From Streptobacillus canis (GTDB lineage Bacteria; Fusobacteriota; Fusobacteriia; Fusobacteriales; Leptotrichiaceae), in contig NZ_WOEI01000040.1 in the NCBI RefSeq assembly GCF_009733925.1, positions 1-8,070 on the forward strand: a stretch of DNA of 8,070 nt, read 5' to 3'. The number at the start of each line of letters is the position of its first letter. Positions within the stretch are counted from its first letter, which is position 1. Below are positions 1 through 5,602 of the stretch, one piece after another. Below the pieces are notes generated by a model. That model did no database searches, was not told where the DNA came from, and saw only the letters and a list, made by a program, of their open reading frames with translations. A program made the position numbers and the translations under genes.

Positions 1-2
1 AT

Positions 3-257
3 AGGGTTTTAATAATAGATGAACTTGGATATATCCCTATATCAAAAGAAGAATCCTTAATGTTTTTCAAACTTATTAATGATAGATATGAAAAGAAGTC
101 AACAATAGTAACAACTAATGCTGACTTCAAAGAATGGGGTAATATATTTTCTGATAATACATTAACTAATGCGATATTAGATAGGTTATTACACCATTGT
201 AATGTTATTAATATTAATGGTAAATCTTATAGAGTTAGAGATTATTATCAAGAATAA
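3..257 (+). CDS. istB: IS21-family helper ATPase IstB, C-terminal part (5' end outside window)
   Basis: The frame is open from the window edge, so only the last 84 residues are seen. IstB is the AAA+ ATPase that works with the IstA transposase of IS21-type elements to select the target and drive transposition. The fragment begins at the Walker B strand (VLIIDELGY, with the DE pair that binds Mg-ATP). It continues with a sensor-I-like segment (STIVTTNADFKEW) and the family-typical end (AILDRLLHHCNVININGKSY). The C-terminus looks complete and ends at TAA 255-257. Walker A and the whole of istA would lie to the left of the window, so whether the element is functional cannot be judged. Family assignment is firm because several adjacent motifs fit in order. 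Confidence 0.9.
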   Translation, partial: RVLIIDELGYIPISKEESLMFFKLINDRYEKKSTIVTTNADFKEWGNIFSDNTLTNAILDRLLHHCNVININGKSYRVRDYYQE

Positions 258-273
258 GAACGACATTCTTATT
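253..273. repeat. 8-bp inverted repeat across the istB stop codon
   Basis: AATAAGAA (253-260) and TTCTTATT (266-273) are perfect complements around a 5-base loop, overlapping the istB TAA. Its position suggests a weak terminator or part of the IS21 right end, but there is only a short T run after it, so the role is unproven. Confidence 0.35.
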
Positions 274-312
274 TTGAGAAAATACTACATTTTTATATTG
301 ACATTAACACTT

Positions 313-483
313 AAAAAAGTTCCTTCTCTTTTTAGAAAGAACTTTAAAGCTATTTGGGACTTTGATCCTTTTATGTGTCCTAATTGCAGTATTAAGCTTG
401 AAGTTTATGAACTTTTTGTTTCTTCTGCTATTGGCCGACCTATTCATAAATTCTATAACCCTAATGGTCTATTATTTAAATAG
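313..483 (+). pseudogene. IS91-like transposase, C-terminal remnant
   Basis: This frame reads KKVPSLFRKNFKAIWDFDP, then FMCPNCSIKLEVYELF, and ends at a stop at 481-483. The pattern of a basic/aromatic helix, then DP, then CPxC is the usual tail of IS91-family Y2 (HUH) transposases, which close with a 'DPLxCPxCG' zinc-ribbon half. About 57 recognisable residues remain of a protein normally 300-400 long. The HUH and two-tyrosine catalytic parts are absent, and the frame before about 313 reads through unrelated sequence next to istB. It is therefore a dead 3' fragment, probably cut when the IS21-type element or another rearrangement arrived. An unrelated zinc-ribbon protein is the main alternative. 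Confidence 0.55.
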
Positions 484-715
484 GTATTTTTGTATTACTT
501 AAATTTACTTATTAATTTTATTTTTTATAAACTGCGATTTTTTTTATATCAATCAATAAAAATATATACATCTTATTAGAATTCTAATTTCCTATATAAT
601 GAAAAAAAGAATACCCTAATGCAATAGTATTCTTCTTCAAAATCGAATATGAAAGAACTGTATCAAATCAGAAAAAATTATGAGAAGTATATGGGTAAAG
701 AGATGGAGAGGTAAT
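484..715. other. AT-rich intergenic region between IS91 remnant and methyltransferase
   Basis: About 230 bases without a credible gene. It holds a perfect 14-base palindrome, ATTAGAATTCTAAT (575-588), the terminator at 601-638, and a 21-codon plus-strand frame (649-714) without a visible ribosome binding site. Nothing else was recognised. Confidence 0.5.
601..638 (-). terminator. Rho-independent terminator of the methyltransferase operon
   Basis: Read on the minus strand, AAGAATAC (634-627) pairs perfectly with GTATTCTT (614-607) around a 12-base loop, and the second arm runs directly into a T7 tract (608-602). Further A-U and G-U pairs extend the stem through 638. It lies about 80 bases downstream of the methyltransferase stop, in the right orientation for that operon. 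The A-rich 5' flank and T-rich 3' flank make it a good intrinsic terminator, although the stem itself is AT-rich. Confidence 0.7.
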
Positions 716-1969
716 TCATTCTCCTTTTTGTCCTCTCAAAAAATCTATAATAGCCATTGCAATTTTTTTAGATAAAATTGGTGGAACGGCATTGCCAATC
801 TGTTTAAATGCAGCTGTTCGTGAATGTTCAAAATAAAAATCATCTGGAAACCCTTGTATTCTAGCGGCTTCTCTTACTGTAATTGAACGATTCTGTCTTA
901 AATCTGGATGAATATAGTAATGTCCATCTTTCGCAATATGAGCAACAACTGTATGACTAACAGAGCCATAATCCAAAGCTTTATATCTATCTAAAAAAGA
1001 TGTTGTATTAGAATGAGTTTGCAGTTCTTCAGGAATATCGATATACCTTAAATTCTTACCTTTTTTCTTAGCTTTTAGTACCAATTTATATATCTTCAAA
1101 TCATTTTCATTATGAGGTCTTGCAGCATGTTGTGTTAAAATATCATCTTTTTTACGAATATATTTTTCAACAAACTGACTTGAAACATCACAACGATACT
1201 TATGAGAACTTCCTCCAGACTTTATACTTGGTAAGTCCTCAAATAATTCTTTTATAGTTAGGGCCGCTTCAACATATTCAGCCAAGCAGTCAAAAAATGA
1301 GTTATTGAACACTAAATCTTTTCGATGTCCGATAAGTATTAAACGTTCTCTTTTTTGTACTACACCATAATTACTTGCATCTACTATTTGATAATCTACC
1401 TCATATCCACACTTATCAAATTCGCAAATTATTTTTGGCAAGAGCAACTCTCCTGATAAATCCTTAAAAGAGAGCAACCCTTTAACATTTTCAAAAACAA
1501 AGAACTTTGGTTTATATTTATCCAGAAAATCTAAATAATGTTTATACAGATAAATTCTTTTGTCAGTAGATTTTTTCGACTTGTTATTGGCTCTACCGAT
1601 TGTAGAATATGCCTGACACGGTGGTCCACCAATAATACCATCTAACTCATTATTGCCTAATCTTTGGTCAATAAATTCAAAAATCGAAGGTATAGTATCT
1701 TTACTTATTTCCTTATTCAATATATCTTTAGTTAGATTTCTTGGTATAATCGAGTACAAATCATCTCTCGAGATTTTCCCTTGAATATATTCAAAATATG
1801 GAGATAGGTTATTTTCTTTTTTTAAATAGTAATATATGTTTCTTAATTCTAAAGAAGAGCAAGCATCTTTGTCCATTTCTATATGACAAATAAAATTATA
1901 ATAGTCTTTATACCTAAATCCTTCGGTTAATCCACCCGCCCCTGAAAACACATCTACTATATTTAGCAT
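716..1969 (-). CDS. DNA (cytosine-5-)-methyltransferase
   Basis: A C5-methyltransferase that would transfer methyl from S-adenosylmethionine to cytosine in a specific DNA sequence. Counting from ATG 1969 (417 residues), the motifs occur in order: I, NIVDVFSGAGGL (3-14); IV, GGPPCQAYS with catalytic Cys118; VI, ENV (160-162); VIII, QKRER (205-209); IX, SITVREAARIQGFPDD (362-377); X, QIGNAVPP (390-397). Residues from about 220 to 355 form the variable target-recognition region, so the recognised sequence cannot be read off. A roughly 60-residue insert lies between motifs II and IV. I chose ATG 1969 over the in-frame GTG at 1975 because the GTG abuts the ribosome binding site, while the ATG is 7 bases from GGAGG. 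It is the second gene of an operon, 29 bases after the ATPase-nuclease gene. No motif is lost, so it should be active as self-DNA marking. Confidence 0.96.
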   Translation of the reverse strand: MLNIVDVFSGAGGLTEGFRYKDYYNFICHIEMDKDACSSLELRNIYYYLKKENNLSPYFEYIQGKISRDDLYSIIPRNLTKDILNKEISKDTIPSIFEFIDQRLGNNELDGIIGGPPCQAYSTIGRANNKSKKSTDKRIYLYKHYLDFLDKYKPKFFVFENVKGLLSFKDLSGELLLPKIICEFDKCGYEVDYQIVDASNYGVVQKRERLILIGHRKDLVFNNSFFDCLAEYVEAALTIKELFEDLPSIKSGGSSHKYRCDVSSQFVEKYIRKKDDILTQHAARPHNENDLKIYKLVLKAKKKGKNLRYIDIPEELQTHSNTTSFLDRYKALDYGSVSHTVVAHIAKDGHYYIHPDLRQNRSITVREAARIQGFPDDFYFEHSRTAAFKQIGNAVPPILSKKIAMAIIDFLRGQKGE

Positions 1970-1975
1970 AACCAC

Positions 1976-1984
1976 ACCTCCTTT
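1976..1984 (-). promoter_or_regulatory. Ribosome binding site of the methyltransferase
   Basis: AAAGGAGGT on the minus strand is a near-full anti-16S match. Seven bases separate GGAGG from ATG 1969, while the upstream GTG (1975) almost touches it, so this site decides the start. Confidence 0.85.
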
Positions 1985-1998
1985 CGTATTTGATTAAA

Positions 1999-3861
1999 TC
2001 AATTATCATACACTTCTTTAATTTCTTCGTATTTATTTATAAATTCTTGATTAAACTTTTTTGCATCTCTTAACAAGTCTGAATATGATCTAATAAATAA
2101 ATCACCACTTTGTTCTAATGAGTTTGCAGTAGTTCTAACTATAGGATCCATATCATATCTGTCAGACATCAAAAATGTTGTTACTTTATCCAACTTATAA
2201 TATTTTTGAACAAAAATTTTATAATCTAATGCTTGATTTATTTCCTCTGTTTTAATTTTAATATTCGGTCTCTTCAATTCAATAATAATTAATTCACCAT
2301 TTACTAAATTACAAAGAAAATCAATCCTACGATTACTGCCCTCTAGTGTTTCATCTGGAAACTTACTTTTTAAAATGCTACTATATGTTTTTTCTCTTTC
2401 AAATGTTGTAATTCTAGGATCTAAAATCCAAGGGAACTTTTCTAGAAATGGTTGAATTACTTTAGATTCACTCTCATTTCCATTAACATACTTTTCAAAT
2501 TGTTCTATAGCTTTTATTCTACCAACTGCAACTTTTGCAAGCTCTTTAGCCTCTATATATTCCCAATCCGAAGTTATTTTTTCAACTTCATCAACCGTTA
2601 AATTCTCTTCTTTCAAGTTTTCTATATATGACTGAAAGCTCTCAAATTTATATAAATTTTTTAAGTTGTCCAAAACACGTTTAATTGATTCTATATCATC
2701 TGTTTCTGTGGAATTTGTTAATAATGTATCTTTAACTTTCTTTATACTACTTATCTCTGTTGGTGTTAATCCCTTAAAAAATGATTCATCTAAATTAATA
2801 AGTTCTTCTTTTTTCTTTCTCCTATTTTCTCTCCATAAAGATGATATTTTTGAAATCAACTTATTTAAATCATGTTTTAATTGAATTGTATTTTCATTTT
2901 CTTCCCAAAGGATTGACTGTCTAGCTGTAGATATATAATCCTCTTCATCTGAGTCATCTATAAAATCAATATTAAAAAATCCAGTTACATAGCTATTAAA
3001 TCTATCATTTGCCCTATCATCAAAAAATACATTTTCTGAAGCCAATTTATTTCTAACATATAACAAAAAACCATTATCCTTTTTTCTTAAAGGAGTCGAT
3101 TTAGTATATACCCTTCCAGTAATACCATGATTTTTTAGTCTTTTAAATTCTTCTACGCTATTAATATCATTTAAAAAGTCTTCTGGAAATTTCCATTCAA
3201 ATTCTTTTTCTAACTTCTCAAAATAAATTGATTTTGTAATAGGTTGCTCTTGTTGTGAATTTTCATCAATGAGTTTAACCTCAAACTCGGCATCATAAAA
3301 TGAAAATCTTCTGGACAAATTATATGCTAAATCCTCAATACCCATTATTGTACTTTGCTTAATTTCTTTGATTTTAACCACAGTCCCAGATTGTTCATTG
3401 GTATTTTCATTTTCACAAATCACTTTTGGCTTATATTCTGATTCACTTTCTGCTTTCATCTCATCATAATTAATACTAAAAGCATTTTTCACGCCATCTT
3501 TTATAGAATATACCTCTATAGTCTTTGCAATACCAAATACAGCTAATTTACCTAGCCCTTTCTTTCCTGTCACTTTTCTTTTTTTTACTTTAGAAACGCC
3601 TGTACCTTCAGCTTTTCTTCTGTTTCTACCGATTACCAAAAAATTCTGATTTAATTCATCATGGTTCATTCCTGTTCCATCATCTGTAACTGTTACTACC
3701 TTTTCATCATAGTTAATTTTTATCTCAACATTTTCAGCATCTGCATCGTAAGAATTTGAAATTAATTCAGCAATAACAGGAGGGAATGAACTATATAATT
3801 TTATCCCTAAATGATCAATTGTATTCTTATCAAATTTAATTTTAAATCCACTATTTTCCAT
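1999..3861 (-). CDS. GHKL (MORC/MutL-like) ATPase fused to a PD-(D/E)XK nuclease; probable restriction subunit
   Basis: A 620-residue protein. The N-terminal GHKL (Bergerat) ATP-binding fold shows motif N, ELISNSYDADA (Glu32, Asn36, Asp39), the Mg/ATP loop DDGTGM (60-65) and lid motif GKKGLGKLAVFG (99-110). The spacing fits the MORC-like HATPase_c_3 group. Residues about 200-345 would be the S5-like transducer domain, ending near STARQSILWE (311-320). A charged helical linker, probably coiled coil, covers about 330-460. The C-terminal part starts with FLEKFPWIL (472-480) and has the nuclease signature RIDFL (Asp514) with IIIELK (Glu528, Lys530) and a downstream Gln543, resembling DUF4263/Shedu nucleases. 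ATP-driven dimer closure gating DNA cleavage is inferred from relatives. It is the first gene of the operon with the C5 methyltransferase. The ribosome binding site is unusually far from the start, with a hairpin between them. Confidence 0.88.
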   Translation of the reverse strand: MENSGFKIKFDKNTIDHLGIKLYSSFPPVIAELISNSYDADAENVEIKINYDEKVVTVTDDGTGMNHDELNQNFLVIGRNRRKAEGTGVSKVKKRKVTGKKGLGKLAVFGIAKTIEVYSIKDGVKNAFSINYDEMKAESESEYKPKVICENENTNEQSGTVVKIKEIKQSTIMGIEDLAYNLSRRFSFYDAEFEVKLIDENSQQEQPITKSIYFEKLEKEFEWKFPEDFLNDINSVEEFKRLKNHGITGRVYTKSTPLRKKDNGFLLYVRNKLASENVFFDDRANDRFNSYVTGFFNIDFIDDSDEEDYISTARQSILWEENENTIQLKHDLNKLISKISSLWRENRRKKKEELINLDESFFKGLTPTEISSIKKVKDTLLTNSTETDDIESIKRVLDNLKNLYKFESFQSYIENLKEENLTVDEVEKITSDWEYIEAKELAKVAVGRIKAIEQFEKYVNGNESESKVIQPFLEKFPWILDPRITTFEREKTYSSILKSKFPDETLEGSNRRIDFLCNLVNGELIIIELKRPNIKIKTEEINQALDYKIFVQKYYKLDKVTTFLMSDRYDMDPIVRTTANSLEQSGDLFIRSYSDLLRDAKKFNQEFINKYEEIKEVYDN

Positions 3862-3897
3862 AATATTACATCTGATAAAACTATCAGACCCTCCTTG
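3862..3897 (-). promoter_or_regulatory. ATPase-nuclease leader: ribosome binding site, hairpin, then start codon
   Basis: On the minus strand CAAGGAGGG (3897-3889) is a strong Shine-Dalgarno sequence, yet 28 bases separate AAGGAGG from ATG 3861. Between them is a perfect 7-bp hairpin, TCTGATA-GTTT-TATCAGA (3888-3871). If folded, only 10 unpaired bases remain between site and start, which is within working range. No ATG, GTG or TTG lies in frame at normal spacing from the site, so a missed upstream start does not explain it. The hairpin could be a translational spacer, a switch, or a protein-binding site in RNA or DNA. Confidence 0.6.
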
Positions 3898-3950
3898 TAT
3901 AATAAACTTATATCATATTACTAGTCTCATATAATATATTAGTTGTTAAT

Positions 3951-3979
3951 TTGATTATATATTTATTTATATATATAAT
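3951..3979 (+). promoter_or_regulatory. Promoter for the IS110 left-end RNA and transposase
   Basis: TTGATT (3951-3956), a 17-base spacer and a perfect TATAAT (3974-3979) form a good sigma-A-type promoter. The predicted transcription start, about 3986-3988, coincides with the first base of the outer stem of the structured RNA at 3988. That agreement between two independent signals supports both. Confidence 0.6.
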
Positions 3980-3986
3980 ATCCTTA

Positions 3987-4140
3987 ATTAGATAGAGTGA
4001 CATCGTTACTTCCTTGTAGCTTGACTTCATGCCTCTTCTGATAAAGTGTTTACGAATTAGTTAGATGTTGACACACTAGTGTACTTCGCATATAGAACAA
4101 GGTTGTTACTTTTATCAGCACTTGAGGACTTCTATCTAAA
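3987..4140 (+). ncRNA. Candidate IS110 bridge RNA
   Basis: The stretch between the promoter and the transposase is less AT-rich than its surroundings and folds as a closed unit. TTAGATAGA (3988-3996) pairs perfectly with TCTATCTAA (4131-4139). Inside, CTGATAAA (4038-4045) pairs with TTTATCAG (4111-4118), extended outward by CCTC (4032-4035) with GAGG (4124-4127). A small 5' hairpin is formed by GTGAC (3997-4001) with GTTAC (4005-4009), and the palindrome ACACTAGTGT is at 4073-4082. IS110-group elements are known to encode in their left end, before the transposase, a bridge (seek) RNA whose loops pair with target and donor DNA. Position, length (about 150 bases) and fold agree. Guide loops were not assigned with confidence. 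Confidence 0.6.
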
Positions 4141-4152
4141 ATATTTTATTGT

Positions 4153-4159
4153 AGGTGAT
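4153..4159 (+). promoter_or_regulatory. Ribosome binding site of the IS110 transposase
   Basis: AGGTGAT matches the anti-16S end exactly and places ATG 4164 at normal spacing. The in-frame GTG at 4155 lies inside this site and is not the start. Confidence 0.7.
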
Positions 4160-4163
4160 TTTT

Positions 4164-5294
4164 ATGTTTTATTTAGGTATTGATATTGCTAAAAATACCC
4201 ATGTAGCATCACTTATTGATAGTAATGGTAATACAATTTTTAAATCTCATTCATTCTCTAATTCAATCGTTGGAATTAATTCTTTAATTGATAAATTAAA
4301 CAACATTTCAACTAAAGATATTCTTATAGATCTTGAATCTACAGCCCATTATTGGCTTTCTATTTATTCATACCTAATTGAAAAAAAATATGAAATTATT
4401 GTAATTAATCCTATTCAAACAGATGGTTGGAGAAAAGCAACTGAAATTAGAAAACGTAAAACTGATGCTATTGATTCTTTATTAATCGCTGATTTTATAC
4501 GTTATGGTAATTATGAGTCTACTTCTCTTTCTAATGAAAATTATTTAAATCTTCGTAATATGACTAGATTTAGACATTATCTAATAGAAGAATCATCTAG
4601 TTTAAAAAGAAAAATTATTTCTAATTTAGATCAAGTATTCCCTGAATATTCATCTTGTTTTAGCGATGTATTTGGACAAACTTCTAAAGAAATTCTTCTT
4701 AACTTTAATACTGCTGAAGATTTTAAAAACCTTAAAACTTCTGATATTAAAAAAATTCTTAAAACTATTACTTTAAAAAAATCAGCAGAACTTAAACTTA
4801 AAGATTTAAAAGAAATATCTAAAGATTCCTTTGGTATTAATTTTGCTCTTGATTCTTACTCTATTCAAATTAAATTACTTGAATCTAAAATCGAAAATAT
4901 TGTTAATGAATTAAATACACCTATTCTTACTATACCAGGTATAGGTCCTATAACAGGAGTTATTATACTTGCTGAATTAGGTGATATTAACAAATTTTCA
5001 AGCGATAAAAAAATTGTAGCTTATGCTGGTCTTGATTCTACAATTACTCAATCAGGTAATTCTGATGGTCTTCATGGTCATTTAAGTAAACGTGGCTCTT
5101 CCCACCTCAGAAAAGCTTTATTTCAAGCTGCATTTGTAGCTTCATGTAATAATAATATTTTTAAAGACTTCTATGATTAAAAACTTAAAGAAGGAAAACA
5201 TCACTTGGTTGCTATTAATGCTGTTGCTCGTAAAATGTGCTATGTGATTTATCGTATTTTAAAATACAATGAATCATTTGTAGATCAAAGATAA
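4164..5294 (+). pseudogene. IS110-family transposase, interrupted by an in-frame TAA
   Basis: From ATG 4164 the frame gives 338 residues to a TAA at 5178-5180. The same frame then continues for 37 more codons (KLKEGKHHLVAINAVARKM and on) to TAA 5292-5294. The extension matches the normal family C-terminus, so this is one nonsense change in a protein of 376 residues. The N-terminal RuvC-like DEDD domain begins MFYLGIDIAK, with Asp7, Glu58, Asp101 and Asp104 as likely metal ligands. The C-terminal Tnp domain shows TIPGIGPITG (256-265) and LSKRGSSHLRKAL (307-319), which carries the conserved serine region. All catalytic residues precede the stop, but the lost helices are conserved, so the product is probably inactive. 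Readthrough or a sequencing error are alternatives. With its RNA upstream, it fits the IS110 rather than the IS1111 group. Confidence 0.88.
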
Positions 5295-5308
5295 ACTTCA
5301 AAAAAACA

Positions 5309-5322
5309 GCCTATTTTTAGGC
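5309..5322 (+). terminator. Hairpin after the IS110 transposase
   Basis: GCCTA and TAGGC pair perfectly around a TTTT loop, 15 bases after the full-length stop, followed by CATTTTGTT. It resembles a weak intrinsic terminator. It could equally be a structural part of the IS right end. Confidence 0.4.
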
Positions 5323-5335
5323 CATTTTGTTATGC

Positions 5336-5448
5336 CTAAATTTAAGAGTAAAATATTAATTTTATTTCTAAATTTAGACTTGACTTTTAATAGTTAGTCT
5401 AATATCATATCGTTTCTATTATAGCATAATAATAGAACTTTTAATAGT
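5336..5448. repeat. Cluster of inverted and direct repeats between the IS110 gene and the next IS
   Basis: CTAAATTTA (5336-5344) is complementary to TAAATTTAG (5369-5377). TTCTATTAT (5414-5422) is complementary to ATAATAGAA (5429-5437) around a 6-base centre. The 12-mer ACTTTTAATAGT occurs directly repeated at 5383-5394 and 5437-5448. No gene is seen between 5295 and 5505. AT-rich sequence makes such repeats likelier by chance, but the 9-bp perfect arms and the 12-base repeat lie close together. Confidence 0.5.
5418..5426 (-). promoter_or_regulatory. Extended -10 element, possible former promoter of the ATPase/methyltransferase operon
   Basis: The minus strand reads TGCTATAAT, a full extended -10 consensus, pointing left toward the operon. 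No convincing -35 lies at 16-18 bases. It is centred in the inverted repeat at 5414-5437, which would suit an operator. It stands just outside the proposed IS110 right end; joining both IS flanks would place it about 80 bases upstream of the ATPase start. Confidence 0.35.
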
Positions 5449-5497
5449 ATTATCTTCTTTTTTCCCACATTTCGAGAAATTTGATTAACTAAAACTA

Positions 5498-5505
5498 TCT
5501 CAAAC
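5498..5505. repeat. Left copy of candidate target-site duplication (TCTCAAAC)
   Basis: The same 8 bases recur at 7208-7215, directly outside GCT/AGC ends of the IS1634-like element. Confidence 0.4.
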
Positions 5506-5550
5506 GCTGATAAATATTAGTGTTTTTTGGTCAAATATTTTAAAAAGTAA

Positions 5551-5579
5551 TGGGCAATTTAGTATAATTATGATATAAT
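5551..5579 (+). promoter_or_regulatory. Promoter of the IS1634-like transposase
   Basis: TGGGCA (5551-5556, four of six -35 positions), a 17-base spacer and TATAAT (5574-5579) preceded by TG at 5571-5572, making an extended -10. It stands 24 bases before ATG 5603. A second TATAAT at 5563-5568 is an alternative. Confidence 0.6.
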
Positions 5580-5602
5580 ATAAATAAAAAGAGGTTTTGT
5601 AT

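Larger units (their letters stand above)
3926..5400 (+). mobile_element. IS110-family insertion sequence (boundaries tentative)
   Basis: The element comprises a left end with a promoter and structured RNA, then a DEDD transposase gene. IS110 elements have no terminal inverted repeats and make little or no target duplication, so ends are hard to read. I propose the ends from a shared TAGTCT at 3922-3927 and 5395-5400, the last two bases (CT) acting as the crossover dinucleotide. This gives about 1.47 kb, a normal size. The inner content is certain; the ends are a guess. Confidence 0.45.

Noticed and set aside
202..312. Extension of the IS91-like frame upstream into istB
   Set aside because: The first part overlaps the strongly supported istB end in another frame and shows no IS91 similarity, so only about 313-483 is kept.
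575..588. Palindrome ATTAGAATTCTAAT as a regulatory operator
   Set aside because: It is perfect, but no promoter or gene start is near and no second copy was seen; it is listed only as part of the intergenic region.
2666..2884. Plus-strand open frame of 72 codons
   Set aside because: It lies wholly antisense within the well-supported ATPase-nuclease gene and has no ribosome binding site or recognisable motif.
3954..3959. TATAAT on the minus strand as promoter of the ATPase operon
   Set aside because: No -35 at suitable distance was found, and it falls inside the plus-strand IS110 promoter in a TA-repeat tract where such matches are expected.
4155..4157. GTG as start of the IS110 transposase
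   Set aside because: It lies inside the AGGTGAT ribosome binding site; ATG 4164 has correct spacing and gives the usual family N-terminus.
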